NCBI RefSeq assembly: GCF_000620145.1
Contig: NZ_KK211083.1
Span: forward strand, 124,001-188,000
DNA length: 64,000 nt
From: Deefgea rivuli DSM 18356
Lineage (GTDB): Bacteria > Pseudomonadota > Gammaproteobacteria > Burkholderiales > Chitinibacteraceae
Direction of reading: 5' to 3'
Shown piece after piece: positions 1 through 8,931 of this stretch. A model generated the notes under the pieces. It did not search any database, had not been told where the DNA came from, and was given only the letters and a program-made list of their open reading frames with translations. Within the stretch, counting starts at the first letter, position 1; every line of letters starts with the position of its first letter. The translations under genes were made by a program, and so were the position numbers.

Positions 1-123
1 CTGGCCGAGCGCGCGGCAAAATGGGCGGAAATGAGCTTGGAAGAATGGCTCAGCTCGGTGATTAAAGATGATTCGACTTTGGGTCAATTGAACGAGTTAC
101 TGGATATTCGGCGAGATGCTTAA
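1..123 (+). CDS. C-terminal end of an unrecognised protein (partial)
   Basis: The reading frame is open from the first base and stops with TAA at 121-123, giving the last 40 residues of a gene that begins outside the window. The fragment is acidic and likely helical ([13 protein letters not shown], then [14 protein letters not shown]). No family is recognisable from so short a piece. It is followed by a 136-bp gap holding one palindromic repeat and then by the convergent alkB gene. Confidence 0.5.
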   Translation: MAERAAKWAEMSLEEWLSSVIKDDSTLGQLNELLDIRRDA

Positions 124-192
124 GCGCAGGCGTGTCGCTGTGGCTAGTTATTTTCTAGTTATTGAATCCAATAAGCCTTGATGTTGGCTTTA

Positions 193-243
193 AGGGTATA
201 TCTATCTAAACAATGTTGGATAAGCTCTGGGTAGATATACCTA
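193..243. repeat. Dispersed GGTAT...ATACC palindrome, copy 1
   Basis: A 51-bp near-palindrome with arms reading AGGGTATATCTATC and, on the other strand, AGGTATATCTACCC. Related 50-53 bp palindromes with GGTAT ends occur at 26696, 28946, 34293 and 51693, always between genes. This copy lies between the unknown gene tail and the convergent alkB and could act as a transcription end. Confidence 0.55.
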
Positions 244-259
244 CAGCACTATTTTTGCA

Positions 260-928
260 TCAGCAAACGCGCTGCGTGTTGGCTACACGAACTTGGCGTA
301 GTGTTAAGTTGATTCGGCAAGCTGCGGTGGCAGGGTGAATGCCGTCTTTGACCGTCAGTACGCCGTGATAGCGCAATCTGGATGCGCCGCCAAATACGAT
401 AACGTCGCTGTGAACGAGCGGGACTCGCATTGCTGGATCGCTGCGCTGCAGGCCGCCCCACAAAAAAATCGCGGGCAGGCCGAGTGAAATCGACACAATC
501 GGCGCGCTAAAATTACCTTCGTTTTTATCCTGATGCAGCCCCATTTTTGCGCTTGGCGCATAGCGATTGATGAGGCAGGCGTTGGGGGAAAAATCCTTAA
601 ATCCCGCCTTCGCGGCTGCATTTTTCGCTAGATCAAGCAGCGCTATGGGTAGCGCTGGCCATGGCTGACCGCTGAGTGGGTCAAGCGCGCTGTAGCGATA
701 GCCGTTCTGGTCGCTGATCCAGCCAAACTGGCCGCAATTACTCATCGCCACCGACATCACTCCACTGGGCGTGAGCATCTGCCTAAATGGTGCTGCGCGG
801 GTAATGTCGTCAACACAGCCAAGTAAATTGCGCGCTGCATCCAGTGCAAAACCGCGCAGCAAGAGCGCGCCGTCGCTGAGTACCGTGTTGCGCATTGCCG
901 CATCGTCGGCAAATAAATCATTCGTCAT
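260..928 (-). CDS. alkB: AlkB, Fe(II)/2-oxoglutarate-dependent DNA demethylase
   Basis: At 222 residues this matches AlkB length. Family members oxidise methyl groups off 1-methyladenine and 3-methylcytosine in DNA using Fe(II) and 2-oxoglutarate. The iron and cosubstrate residues are visible: HQD (HxD motif) in GLHQDKNEGNFSAP, the second histidine in RYHGV, and the arginines of RINLTLRQ near the C-terminus. It lies 187 bp downstream of ada on the same strand, the adaptive-response pairing known from E. coli. No good Shine-Dalgarno precedes the ATG at 928 (the upstream bases are C-rich on the coding strand), so translation may be weak or coupled. A separate promoter in the gap was not recognised. 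Confidence 0.93.
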   Translation of the reverse strand: MTNDLFADDAAMRNTVLSDGALLLRGFALDAARNLLGCVDDITRAAPFRQMLTPSGVMSVAMSNCGQFGWISDQNGYRYSALDPLSGQPWPALPIALLDLAKNAAAKAGFKDFSPNACLINRYAPSAKMGLHQDKNEGNFSAPIVSISLGLPAIFLWGGLQRSDPAMRVPLVHSDVIVFGGASRLRYHGVLTVKDGIHPATAACRINLTLRQVRVANTQRVC

Positions 929-1115
929 CGAGGGGGGGCATTGTTGAGTTCATGGCTTAAGGTTACAGTTGATGATGTTGCGCCATGCAAAATAATCCCC
1001 AAAGCAGGCCTTAGAGCTGAATGCCGCTTAGATTGATTGTTGTGGGTATTACTCTGTAGCCAATTATTAACAAGATCTATATTCACATACCTAATCAACA
1101 ATATGAGCGGAGCCT

Positions 1116-2189
1116 TCATGTTTTGGCCTCGCATTCAAGTAGCGCGCGTTTGCGTTCGATTCCCCAACGATACCCTGATAAGCCACCGTCATTGCGCACC
1201 ACGCGATGGCAGGGAATGGCGACTGCCAGTGGATTGGCGGCGCAGGCTTGTGCGACGGCGCGGGCTGATTTGGGCTGGCCGATTTGGCGTGCAATCTCGG
1301 AATAACTCGCCGTGCTGCCGACGGGGATTTCGCGTAGCGCTTGCCAAACGCGTTGCTGGAAGACGCTGCCGCTAATATCCAGCGGTAGATTTAGCCCCAG
1401 TTTAGGCATGTCAACGAAACCGACCACTTGCGCCACCCATTGCTCAAACGCGGTATCGCCACCGACGAAATCAGCTTTAGCGAAACGATTTTGCAAATCT
1501 TCAATCAGCATTTGTGCATCGTCGCCCATCAAAATCGCACAAATCCCGCGCTCGCTGGCAGCCACTAAAATCGCGCCCAGCGAGCATTCGCCAACGGCGA
1601 AATGAATTTGCATTTTGGTGCCGCCAGAGCGAAACGCAGCGGGTTTCATACCCAGCATTTGATCCGATTCGGCATAAAAGCGGCCGTTCGAGTTATAGCC
1701 CGCCGCATACATCGCCTCGGTGACATTGCTGCCGCTGCTTAATTGCTGCCGCACTTTGCTGGAACGATGCGCGGTGGCGTAGGCCTTGGGCGTGATGCCG
1801 GTGATCGCTTTGAAAATGCGGTGTAGATGAAAAGTGCTTAACTGCGCCAGTTCGGCTAATTGAGCCAAACTTGGCGGCGTGTCGGCTTGCTCGATATGGC
1901 GGCACAGGTCTGCGATGAGTTCGGCGTATTGCTCAGTCAGCGGCGCTTGCCTTGGGCGGCAGCGTTTGCAGGCGCGAAACCCTGCTTGTTCGGCGTCATC
2001 GGGCGTAGTAAAAAATTGTACGTTTTCCGGTCTAGGCGTACGTGCGCCGCAGGAAGGGCGGCAATACACGCCGGTCGTTTTGACCGCGTAATAAAAGTCA
2101 CCATCGCGCGTTGCATCGCGCCCAGTCACCGCCAACCAGCGCGAGTCGCGGAGGGTGTCAGAAGCAAGTTGGGTCGTTTGCTTAGGCAT
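1116..2189 (-). CDS. ada: Ada, bifunctional alkylation-response regulator and O6-methylguanine-DNA methyltransferase
   Basis: 357 residues with the three classic parts. The N-terminal metal-binding Ada domain (about 20-95) has GVYCRPSC and FRACKRCRPR, the cysteines that bind zinc and accept methyl groups from phosphotriesters. An AraC-type helix-turn-helix follows (about 100-185; LSTFHLHRIFKAITG). The C-terminal methyltransferase domain (about 195-355) carries the active-site motif IPCHRVVRNDG. Known role: methylated Ada activates its own gene and alkB. The start at 2189 has GGGA about 9 bases upstream. It sits directly upstream of alkB. Family and domain order are clear; inducibility here is inferred from the family. 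Confidence 0.95.
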   Translation of the reverse strand: MPKQTTQLASDTLRDSRWLAVTGRDATRDGDFYYAVKTTGVYCRPSCGARTPRPENVQFFTTPDDAEQAGFRACKRCRPRQAPLTEQYAELIADLCRHIEQADTPPSLAQLAELAQLSTFHLHRIFKAITGITPKAYATAHRSSKVRQQLSSGSNVTEAMYAAGYNSNGRFYAESDQMLGMKPAAFRSGGTKMQIHFAVGECSLGAILVAASERGICAILMGDDAQMLIEDLQNRFAKADFVGGDTAFEQWVAQVVGFVDMPKLGLNLPLDISGSVFQQRVWQALREIPVGSTASYSEIARQIGQPKSARAVAQACAANPLAVAIPCHRVVRNDGGLSGYRWGIERKRALLECEAKT

Positions 2190-2432
2190 TAAGTTATTCC
2201 CTGGCAGAGAGCGAAGTCATTAATCCCTACTTTACACCGCTAGCAATCGGCAAACACTCCGATTATTGCTTTTGAATTCACAAGTTTTTAAGCGCTGTTA
2301 CAACGCGCTATTTAGCTGTCTGTGAAGTAAGCTTTATAATGGGTATCTCTATGTAATCCCTATAGAGTAATGGCTACGTGGTAATACATAGTTATGGTAT
2401 TGATGTGTATTTAGGAGAGGAAATCAGGACGC

Positions 2433-2465
2433 AAAAAAACCTAAGCTTGAGGCTTAGGTTTTTTT
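2433..2465 (-). terminator. Intrinsic terminator after the tRNA-fMet array
   Basis: A 7-bp stem CCTAAGC/GCTTAGG (2440-2446 with 2452-2458) is flanked by seven A's and seven T's, so it can terminate in both directions. It lies directly after the 3' end of the last tRNA gene on the minus strand (2468). Confidence 0.85.
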
Positions 2466-2467
2466 AT

Positions 2468-2543
2468 TGGTTGCGGGAGTAGGACTCGAACCTACGACCT
2501 TTGGGTTATGAGCCCAACGAGCTGCCAACTGCTCCATCCCGCG
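2468..2543 (-). tRNA. Initiator tRNA-fMet(CAU), array copy 4
   Basis: 76 nt including an encoded CCA. Initiator identity is visible: the acceptor stem begins with C1 opposite A72 (no base pair), and the anticodon stem ends in three G-C pairs around CTCATAA. Identical to the copies at 2633 and 2798. It is the last gene of the array in transcription order, followed by a strong terminator at 2433. Confidence 0.95.
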
Positions 2544-2585
2544 TCTGTACTGGGTTTCTGCTGAAAAATACAACGTGCAGAAACT

Positions 2586-2621
2586 AAAAAACCACCGATC
2601 CAATTAAGCATGAATCAGTGG
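2586..2621 (-). terminator. Terminator-like hairpin between tRNA copies 3 and 4
   Basis: On the minus strand a 10-bp stem (CCACTGATTC with GGATCGGTGG, two G-U pairs; 2592-2601 with 2612-2621) is followed by six U's (2586-2591). It lies just after the tRNA at 2633-2708. No clear promoter is seen between it and the next tRNA, so partial read-through or a role in 3'-end processing is likely. Confidence 0.65.
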
Positions 2622-2632
2622 CTTAGAGTGTT

Positions 2633-2708
2633 TGGTTGCGGGAGTAGGACTCGAACCTACGACCTTTGGGTTATGAGCCCAACGAGCTGCCAACTGCTCC
2701 ATCCCGCG
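2633..2708 (-). tRNA. Initiator tRNA-fMet(CAU), array copy 3
   Basis: Identical in sequence to the copies at 2468 and 2798: 76 nt with encoded CCA, C1:A72 mismatch, three G-C pairs closing the anticodon loop and anticodon CAU. It is the middle member of the 165-bp tandem repeat. Confidence 0.95.
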
Positions 2709-2750
2709 TCTGTACTGGGTTTCTGCTGAAAAATACAACGTGCAGAAACT

Positions 2751-2786
2751 AAAAAACCACCGATCCAATTAAGCATGAATCAGTGG
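2751..2786 (-). terminator. Terminator-like hairpin between tRNA copies 2 and 3
   Basis: Exact second copy of the hairpin at 2586, displaced by 165 bp: a 10-bp stem with two G-U pairs followed by six U's on the minus strand, just after the tRNA at 2798-2873. Confidence 0.65.
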
Positions 2787-2797
2787 CTTAGAGTGTT

Positions 2798-2873
2798 TGG
2801 TTGCGGGAGTAGGACTCGAACCTACGACCTTTGGGTTATGAGCCCAACGAGCTGCCAACTGCTCCATCCCGCG
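2798..2873 (-). tRNA. Initiator tRNA-fMet(CAU), array copy 2
   Basis: Same 76-nt sequence as the two copies to its left. It is separated from the first tRNA (2921) by only 47 bp with no U-run terminator, so these two are probably on one precursor. Confidence 0.95.
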
Positions 2874-2920
2874 ACTGTTTTGCTGCTCTACAAACTTCGA
2901 CTTGGCTTGCGAAGTAGGTC

Positions 2921-2996
2921 TGGTTGCGGGAACAGGACTCGAACCTGTGACCTTCGGGTTATGAGCCCGACGAGCTGCCAACTGCTCCATCCCGCG
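2921..2996 (-). tRNA. Initiator tRNA-fMet(CAU), array copy 1 (promoter-proximal)
   Basis: 76 nt with encoded CCA and the initiator hallmarks (C1:A72 mismatch, three G-C pairs before and after CTCATAA). It differs from the other three at the anticodon-stem base and the T-stem, where compensated changes keep the pairing. It lies 13 bases after the -10 box of a strong promoter, so it is the first gene of the array. Confidence 0.95.
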
Positions 2997-3009
2997 ACAG
3001 AGAGGCCGA

Positions 3010-3038
3010 ACTATATAGTTGATACTGCGCTGCGTCAA
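3010..3038 (-). promoter_or_regulatory. Sigma-70 promoter of the tRNA-fMet array
   Basis: Minus-strand TTGACG (3033-3038), a 17-base spacer and TATAGT (3010-3015). The -10 box lies 13 bases from the first tRNA base, and the bases after it are GC-rich (TCGGCCTC), like the discriminators of stringently controlled stable-RNA promoters. The stringent-control reading is inference. Confidence 0.8.
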
Positions 3039-3112
3039 TGCTTTTCTGTATTTGCTTTGTCATGGACGGTGAAAAATAGATTAAATGACAAAGACTTAGC
3101 GCAACGGTGGCC

Positions 3113-4102
3113 TTAGATTGTTCCGATTTCCTCTACGCGGTGGCAGGCGATCATGCGGCCAGCAAACGGTCGCAATGCAGGAACTTCAGCCTTGCAATGC
3201 GCATTGGCATACGGGCAGCGTGTGTGGAAAGTACAGCCTTGTGGTGGATTGATCGGTGAAGGTAATTCGCCGATCAATTTCACTTTCTCACGCCGATTTT
3301 CGGCGCGGATCGCCGGTGTTGCCGACATTAAAGCGCGTGTATATGGATGCAAAGGCTGCTCGAAAATACTCGTTTTCGGGCCATATTCAACGGTGCTGCC
3401 AAAGTACATCACCATCACGTCGTCAGCGACGTGCTCAACGACGGCGAGATTATGGCTAACAAATACATAGGCCGTGCCGAGCTGATCTTGCAAATCCATA
3501 AACAGATTCAAAATCTGCGCTTGAATCGACACGTCGAGCGCCGAAGTTGGCTCGTCGGCAACGAGTACCGCCGGTTGCAACATCATCGCGCGCGCAATGG
3601 CGATCCGCTGGCGCTGGCCGCCAGAAAACATATGCGGGTAGCGATGATAATGTTCAGGGCGCAGACCAACCGTTTTGAGCATCTCGTGAACGCGGGTTTT
3701 GCGCTCTTCGGCGCTCAATTCGGTATTGAGTAGCAAAGGTTCGCTGAGCATATCGCCGATTGTTTTGCGCGGATTTAAGCTGGCAAATGGATTTTGAAAC
3801 ACCATTTGCACTTTTGGACGCAAAATTTTCAGCGCGCTTTTACCCGCTGTCGCGATATCGATGTCATCAATCATTAAATGACCCGATGACGGTTCTTCGA
3901 TCAGCGTGAGTTGGCGCGCCAGCGTCGATTTTCCACAGCCCGATTCACCGACGACGGCGAGGGTTTTACCGGCAAAGAGTTCAAACGACACATCGTTCAG
4001 CGCTTTGACCGTGGCGGTGCCTTTTAAAAAACCGCGCCCGACGTGGTAATGCCGAGAGAGGTTTTTGGCAATCAGAATGGGCGTTCGAATAGTATCACTC
4101 AT
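3113..4102 (-). CDS. dppF: DppF, dipeptide ABC transporter ATP-binding protein
   Basis: 329 residues of an oligopeptide/dipeptide-class ABC ATPase. Walker [13 protein letters not shown] (about 53-64), signature [14 protein letters not shown], Walker [13 protein letters not shown] and the H-loop in FVSHNL are intact. The C-terminal oligo_HPY region has [14 protein letters not shown], whose cysteines are typical of DppD/DppF/OppD/OppF and can hold an iron-sulfur cluster. It is the last gene of dppABCDF and overlaps dppD by 8 bp. It energises peptide import from the cytoplasmic side of the inner membrane together with DppD. Confidence 0.92.
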   Translation of the reverse strand: MSDTIRTPILIAKNLSRHYHVGRGFLKGTATVKALNDVSFELFAGKTLAVVGESGCGKSTLARQLTLIEEPSSGHLMIDDIDIATAGKSALKILRPKVQMVFQNPFASLNPRKTIGDMLSEPLLLNTELSAEERKTRVHEMLKTVGLRPEHYHRYPHMFSGGQRQRIAIARAMMLQPAVLVADEPTSALDVSIQAQILNLFMDLQDQLGTAYVFVSHNLAVVEHVADDVMVMYFGSTVEYGPKTSIFEQPLHPYTRALMSATPAIRAENRREKVKLIGELPSPINPPQGCTFHTRCPYANAHCKAEVPALRPFAGRMIACHRVEEIGTI

Positions 4103-5087
4103 GGCTAGGTATACCGTCAGAGTCTAATGGTGTAAAGCAGCGCACGCTGGTACATGCTATGGGTACTAGCGGTGGCTTTTGCTCAATACAGGTTTGATTG
4201 GCGTATGGGCAGCGCGGGCTGAGTAAGCAGCCGACGGGTCTATCGTATTGCCCCGGCACAACACCGGCGAGCGTAGCTAAGCGGCGCGCGCCTTTGCTGT
4301 GCTCTGGAATCGAGCTGAGCAGCGCTTGTGTATACGGATGGCGCGGCGCTGCGAATAGCGCGTCGGTTTTGCTGGTTTCGACGACTTCACCGGCGTACAT
4401 AACGACCATGCGCTCGGCGATTTCAGCGACGACGGCCAAATCATGGGTGATTAAAATCAGCGCCATATCATTCTGCTTTTGCAGATTAACCAGCAGCTCC
4501 ATGATTTGTGCTTGCACTGTCACGTCGAGTGCGGTGGTCGGCTCGTCGGCGATCAACAGTTTGGGCTTACAGGCAATCGCCATCGCAATCATCACGCGTT
4601 GGCTCATGCCGCCGGAGAGTTGATGTGGATAAGCATTCAGGCGTGATTTGGCGTCAGGGATTTCAACTTGCTCTAGCAATTCCAAAGCGCGTGCGGTTAA
4701 TGCGGCACCGCGCAGTGGGGTATGTTGCTTGAGGGTTTCCATTAGCTGGTAGCCAACGGTATACGCTGGATTTAAGCTAGTCAGTGCATCTTGGAAAATC
4801 ATCGCAATATCACGGCCAATGATTTGGCGTTTTTGCGACGCTTTCATCCCGATGAGATCTTGCCCTGCAAACGTCAGCGCGTCGGCAGTAACAATGCCGG
4901 GCGCGTCAATCAAGCCCATCATCGCCAGCATCGTGACCGATTTTCCTGAACCTGATTCGCCGACAATCCCGATGATTTCGCCAGTATTGATGCTTAAATC
5001 AAGGCCAGAAACCGCACGGAAAGGATTGCTGCCACTGCTGATGTTGCCGAATGTCACATTCAGATTGCGGATGTCTAATAAACTCAT
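4095..5087 (-). CDS. dppD: DppD, dipeptide ABC transporter ATP-binding protein
   Basis: 330 residues with Walker [12 protein letters not shown], the Q-loop in [14 protein letters not shown], signature [14 protein letters not shown] and Walker [15 protein letters not shown]. The C-terminal oligo_HPY region contains [14 protein letters not shown]. It pairs with DppF to form the ATPase dimer of the peptide importer. It starts 10 bp after dppC and overlaps dppF, so the two are probably translationally coupled. Substrate class is inferred from family and operon order. Confidence 0.92.
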   Translation of the reverse strand: MSLLDIRNLNVTFGNISSGSNPFRAVSGLDLSINTGEIIGIVGESGSGKSVTMLAMMGLIDAPGIVTADALTFAGQDLIGMKASQKRQIIGRDIAMIFQDALTSLNPAYTVGYQLMETLKQHTPLRGAALTARALELLEQVEIPDAKSRLNAYPHQLSGGMSQRVMIAMAIACKPKLLIADEPTTALDVTVQAQIMELLVNLQKQNDMALILITHDLAVVAEIAERMVVMYAGEVVETSKTDALFAAPRHPYTQALLSSIPEHSKGARRLATLAGVVPGQYDRPVGCLLSPRCPYANQTCIEQKPPLVPIACTSVRCFTPLDSDGIPSHE

Positions 5088-5097
5088 CTTATTGACC

Positions 5098-6009
5098 TCA
5101 CGCCAGTTTTTTCAGTTTCGGGTCGAGCGCATCACGCAGCCCGTCGCCCATCAAATTAAGTGCGATGACGGTAATCAAAATCGCAATACCGGGCATGGTC
5201 ACCACCCACCATGCGCTTTCGATGTAATCCCGAGCTGATGCCAGCATCGTGCCCCATTCAGGTAGCGGCGGCTGTGCGCCCAAACCCAAAAAGCCCAGTG
5301 CGGCGGCATCCAAAATCGCCGCAGAAAATCCCAGCGTGGCTTGCACAATTAAAGGCGCCATGCAGTTAGGTAATACGGTATTGAACATCAGGCGCAATTG
5401 GCCCGCACCCGCCAAACGACTGGCAATCACATAGTCTTTGTGCAATTCAGTCATCGCCGATGCGCGCGCTAAACGTACGTAAGAGGGTAGCGATACAATC
5501 GCAATCGCCAACATCGTATTGGTGAGGCCTGGGCCTAAAATCGCAACAATCGCCACCGCTAAGAGCAAAGACGGTAAGGCCAGCATCACGTCCATCAGCC
5601 GCATGATCGCATCGCCAATTTTGCCCGGATAAAACGCGGCGATTAGGCCGAGAATCACGCCGGGAATCAGTGACAGCAAAACCGAGACCAAACCAATGGT
5701 GAGTGATAATTGCGAGCCATGCATAAGGCGCGACAAAATATCGCGGCCCACTTCATCGGTGCCGAGAATAAATTTCCAAGAGCCGCCTTCTAACCACGCT
5801 GGCGGAGTTAGAAAAGCATCACGGTATTGCTCGATAGGGCTGTGTGGCGCTAGCACAGAGGCAAATACTGCCACTAAAACTAAACAGGAAAAATACAGCA
5901 AGGCGATGAGTGCGCCGCGATTGGCGCGAAACGATTGCCAAAATTCAGCTAGTGGCGATGGATGTGAGAATTGAACTTCAGTAGTAGGTGTAGAGGCTAT
6001 GGTTTGCAT
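5098..6009 (-). CDS. dppC: DppC, dipeptide ABC transporter permease
   Basis: 303 residues. A cytoplasmic N-terminus is followed by TM1 (about 32-52), the family motif [18 protein letters not shown] in the first loop, then five further membrane segments. The EAA-like ATPase-contact loop reads [19 protein letters not shown], and the end [16 protein letters not shown] is typical of OppC/DppC. With DppB it forms the inner-membrane channel. It begins 6 bp after dppB. Confidence 0.93.
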   Translation of the reverse strand: MQTIASTPTTEVQFSHPSPLAEFWQSFRANRGALIALLYFSCLVLVAVFASVLAPHSPIEQYRDAFLTPPAWLEGGSWKFILGTDEVGRDILSRLMHGSQLSLTIGLVSVLLSLIPGVILGLIAAFYPGKIGDAIMRLMDVMLALPSLLLAVAIVAILGPGLTNTMLAIAIVSLPSYVRLARASAMTELHKDYVIASRLAGAGQLRLMFNTVLPNCMAPLIVQATLGFSAAILDAAALGFLGLGAQPPLPEWGTMLASARDYIESAWWVVTMPGIAILITVIALNLMGDGLRDALDPKLKKLA

Positions 6010-6015
6010 TTCACC

Positions 6016-7026
6016 TTACCTCGCGTGACGAATGCGCGGATTGATAACGCCATACAGGATATCAACCAGCAAGTTAACAAAAATAATCATCGTGGCGATG
6101 AGCAAAATACCACCTTGGACGACGGGATAATCACGGCGCGCAATCGAATCGATCAGCCATTTACCAATGCCGGGCCAAGAGAAAATGGTTTCGGTGAGTA
6201 CCGCGCCAGCCAATAGCGTGCCGACTTGCAGGCCAATGACGGTAACGACAGGCATCAACGCGTTGCGTAGTGCGTGAACAATAATAATGCGCGAACGCGA
6301 AAGACCCTTCGCGCGTGCCGTACGGATATAGTCTTCGCGCAGCACTTCCAGCATCGATGAGCGTGTCATGCGAGCGATGACGGCCATCGGGATCGTTCCT
6401 AAGACAATCGATGGCAAAATTAAATGCATCACTGCTGATTTGAACGCGCCTTCTTCACCTGATAGCAAAGTATCAATCAACATAAAGCCCGTGACGGGCG
6501 GGATGTCATATTCCAATGCAAGGCGGCCTGAAACAGGTGTCCAGCCCAGATGTACTGAAAACAGCATAATTAGGATTAGGCCCCACCAGAAAATCGGCAT
6601 CGAATAACCGGTGAGCGCTGCGCCCATCACGGTATGGTCAATAATCGTGCCGCGTTTCGTTGCCGCCAGCATGCCAGCGGCCAAGCCACAGACGACGGCA
6701 AATAGCATCGCACAGACTGAAAGCTCAACCGTGGCGGGGAATAATTTGAGAAATTCGGCAAAAACCGGTTCGTGCGTGACGATGGATTCGCCCAGATTGC
6801 CATGCAATAACTTGACGAGATAATCCCAATATTGCACGTACAAGGGTTGATCCAGCCCCATGCGTTGCATCGCGGCGCGGTAGAACTCGGGATCAAGTCG
6901 GCGCTCGCCGACTAAGAGCAAGACGGGATCACCCGGAATCATATGAATCAGCGCAAAGGCCAGTAGCGTAATACCCAAAAAGGTAGGAATTGCGACTGAG
7001 ATGCGCTTGAAGATAAAACTAAACAT
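6016..7026 (-). CDS. dppB: DppB, dipeptide ABC transporter permease
   Basis: 336 residues. The start at 7026 (MFSFIFKRISVAIPTF) is preferred over an upstream in-frame start at 7053 because GGGGAG lies 8 bases before it and the N-terminus then aligns with the E. coli DppB pattern. It has six membrane segments, the conserved HMIPGDPV after TM1, and the EAA-like loop LREDYIRTARAKGLS. It follows dppA after 179 bp that hold a GC-rich hairpin (7146-7168), an arrangement that commonly lets the binding protein be made in excess. Confidence 0.93.
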   Translation of the reverse strand: MFSFIFKRISVAIPTFLGITLLAFALIHMIPGDPVLLLVGERRLDPEFYRAAMQRMGLDQPLYVQYWDYLVKLLHGNLGESIVTHEPVFAEFLKLFPATVELSVCAMLFAVVCGLAAGMLAATKRGTIIDHTVMGAALTGYSMPIFWWGLILIMLFSVHLGWTPVSGRLALEYDIPPVTGFMLIDTLLSGEEGAFKSAVMHLILPSIVLGTIPMAVIARMTRSSMLEVLREDYIRTARAKGLSRSRIIIVHALRNALMPVVTVIGLQVGTLLAGAVLTETIFSWPGIGKWLIDSIARRDYPVVQGGILLIATMIIFVNLLVDILYGVINPRIRHAR

Positions 7027-7145
7027 AAGCACTCTCCCCGTGAAAAGTGGCACGGGCTTAGATAAGGTTTAAGTCAAAGTATTGCGCCTTTGCCGTACTG
7101 AATGTACTGCTTGTGGCTTAACTTAGTACTTAAAAGGTGGGAATA

Positions 7146-7168
7146 GCCCAGCCTGTGAAAGGCTGGGC
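7146..7168 (-). other. Intergenic hairpin between dppA and dppB
   Basis: A perfect 8-bp stem GCCCAGCC/GGCTGGGC with a 7-base loop and no U-run. It lies 37 bases past the dppA stop. It probably acts as an mRNA stabiliser or partial transcription attenuator, giving more DppA than membrane components; this role is inference from similar transporters. Confidence 0.6.
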
Positions 7169-7205
7169 GGAACTGCTGGTTACGTTAAAGTTTTTGCAGC
7201 GCGAC

Positions 7206-8804
7206 TTATTTTACTGTGACGCCATAAAATGAATTTAAACCAAACGGACTCACTTTAAAACCTTCCACTGATTTGCTCACGGGTTGATACACCGTTGAAT
7301 GGGCGATCGTCGTAAATGGCAATTCACGTTTGAAGACTTCTTGCGCCTTTTCGTACAGCTTGGTGCGCTCGGCTTGATTGGTTAGCGTGCGGGCTTTGAC
7401 AACAGAATCATCGAATTCTTTATTGCACCAACGTGAGTAATTGTTACCACCCACAGCTTCACAGCCCAGATTTACGCCCAGCCAGTTATCAGGATCACCA
7501 TTGTCGCCAGTCCAGCCAATCATCAAGGTGTCGTGCTCGCCGGCTTTAGCGCGCTTGATGTATTCGCCCCATTCGTAGCTAACGATTTTGGCTTTAATGC
7601 CCACTTTGGCCCAATCGGCTTGAATCATTTCGGCCATTAATTTGGCGTTTGGATTGTAAGGGCGTTGCACTGGCATTGCCCAAAGCGTGATTTCAGTGCC
7701 TTCAGCGACGCCCGCTTTTTTCAGCAAGGCTTTCGCTTTGACTGGATCGTAAGGCGCGTCTTTCAATTTTTTATTGTAAGACCATTGCGTTGGCGGCATT
7801 GGATTGGTCGCTGGCTGGCCTGCGCCTTGGTAGACTGCGGCCAAAATCGCTGGTTTATTGATCGCCATATCAAGCGCTTGGCGAACTTCCAATTTATCCA
7901 TTGGTTTGTGCTGCACGTTGTAGCTAAGCCAACCGAGGTTAAAGCCTGCTTGTTGCAGTAAGTTTAATTTTGGATTGGCTTGAATCGCTTTCAAATCCGC
8001 AGGGCGCGGGTAAGCCATCACTTGGCATTCATTTTTTTGCAATTTTTGGTAACGAACTGAAGGATCTGTCGTGATGGCAAAAATCAGTTTATCCAACTGG
8101 ACTTCGCCTTTGCGCCAGTAATCAGGATTACCGTCATAACGAATGCTGGCGTCTTTTTGGTACGATTTGAAAACAAATGGGCCAGTACCAATCGGCTGCG
8201 TATTGATCTGGTTGGCTTTGCCGGTTTTGAGTAATTGATTTGCGTATTCTGCGGAGTGGATAGACGCAAATGACATCGCCAAGTTTTGCAAGAAAGCGGC
8301 ATCAACGGTTTTGAGTTTGATGCGAACAGTATGCGCATCGACTTTTTCGATGGCGACAATATTGCTATCCAGACTCATGTCAGAAACATAAGGGAAATCA
8401 GCGGGCGCGGCTTTATTAAACGGATGATTTTTATCAATCATGCGCTGGAAAGTGAAGACAACGTCTTCGGCATTAAATTCGCGCGTTGGTTTGAAATACG
8501 GCGTGGTGTGGAACTTCACGCCTTTACGCAAATTAAATGTATATGTCAGACCATCAGCCGATACATCCCATTTTTCTGCTAAGCCAGGGCGAATTTGCGT
8601 TGAGCCGCGCTCGAATTCAGTTAGGCGGTTAAAAATCGTTTCGGCAGAAGCATCAAAATCGCCACCAGTCACTTGGCGAGTTGGATCAAAACCGGAGGGA
8701 CTTGCTTCGGAGCAATAAATCAAAGTCTTATTGGCAGCGAGCGTCGTGCCAGCAAGCAAGGCTAGCGTGGTGGCTAGCATCAATTTGCGCAGTTCAAAAT
8801 GCAT
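7206..8804 (-). CDS. dppA: DppA, periplasmic dipeptide-binding protein
   Basis: 532 residues. The start at 8804 is chosen over one 57 bases upstream because GGAGAA precedes it and it gives a clean signal peptide (MHFELRKLMLATTLALLAG, cleavage near TLA-ANK). The mature part begins KTLIYCSEASPSGFDP, typical of DppA and the SBP_bac_5 family, with conserved stretches such as EKWDVSADGLTYTF and RKGVKFHTTPYF. It delivers peptides to DppBCDF; in E. coli DppA also binds heme precursors. It is the first gene of the operon. Its leader contains an intrinsic terminator only 20 bases before the ATG (see 8825-8859). Confidence 0.92.
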   Translation of the reverse strand: MHFELRKLMLATTLALLAGTTLAANKTLIYCSEASPSGFDPTRQVTGGDFDASAETIFNRLTEFERGSTQIRPGLAEKWDVSADGLTYTFNLRKGVKFHTTPYFKPTREFNAEDVVFTFQRMIDKNHPFNKAAPADFPYVSDMSLDSNIVAIEKVDAHTVRIKLKTVDAAFLQNLAMSFASIHSAEYANQLLKTGKANQINTQPIGTGPFVFKSYQKDASIRYDGNPDYWRKGEVQLDKLIFAITTDPSVRYQKLQKNECQVMAYPRPADLKAIQANPKLNLLQQAGFNLGWLSYNVQHKPMDKLEVRQALDMAINKPAILAAVYQGAGQPATNPMPPTQWSYNKKLKDAPYDPVKAKALLKKAGVAEGTEITLWAMPVQRPYNPNAKLMAEMIQADWAKVGIKAKIVSYEWGEYIKRAKAGEHDTLMIGWTGDNGDPDNWLGVNLGCEAVGGNNYSRWCNKEFDDSVVKARTLTNQAERTKLYEKAQEVFKRELPFTTIAHSTVYQPVSKSVEGFKVSPFGLNSFYGVTVK

Positions 8805-8824
8805 TGAATATTCTCCGAAATAAT

Positions 8825-8859
8825 AAAAAAGGCCGTTAAATGTTTTTAATTTAACGGCC
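8825..8859 (-). terminator. Perfect intrinsic terminator in the dppA leader
   Basis: On the minus strand an 11-bp perfect stem (8831-8841 with 8849-8859, GGCCGTTAAAT and its complement) with a 7-base loop is followed by six U's (8825-8830). The dppA ATG is at 8804, leaving only 20 bases that hold the ribosome-binding site. A promoter does not fit between them, so dpp transcripts must read through this element. It may also end the upstream DUF2189 transcript. Confidence 0.85.
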
Positions 8860-8874
8860 ATGCTAAAGGCTAAG

Positions 8875-8931
8875 GGGCAGTGCCCAAATCGGGAATATCC
8901 CGCACACGCTCAGTATTTATGACTTACGTCA
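8875..8931 (-). promoter_or_regulatory. Palindrome cluster upstream of dppA
   Basis: Three perfect short palindromes are packed between the DUF2189 stop and the dppA leader terminator: GGGCAGTGCCC (8875-8885), CGGGAATATCCCG (8890-8902) and TGAC-N4-GTCA (8920-8931). The last resembles an FNR/Crp-class half-site pair (TTGAC-N4-GTCAT on the minus strand) but matches neither consensus well. They could be operators or competing RNA stems for the terminator. Function is not established. Confidence 0.4.

Larger units (their letters stand above)
2468..2873. repeat. 165-bp tandem duplication carrying tRNA-fMet
   Basis: The unit of tRNA plus 89-bp spacer at 2468-2632 recurs exactly at 2633-2797, and a third tRNA follows at 2798-2873. 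By eye, unit and spacer are identical base for base, which points to recent tandem duplication or active gene conversion. Each spacer holds a hairpin followed by six U's, plus an 8-bp inverted repeat GTTTCTGC/GCAGAAAC. Confidence 0.9.

Noticed and set aside
2769-3038. Minus-strand frame with MEQLAARRAHNPKV-type repeats
   Set aside because: It is the translation of the tRNA-fMet genes; this peptide is a well-known false annotation.
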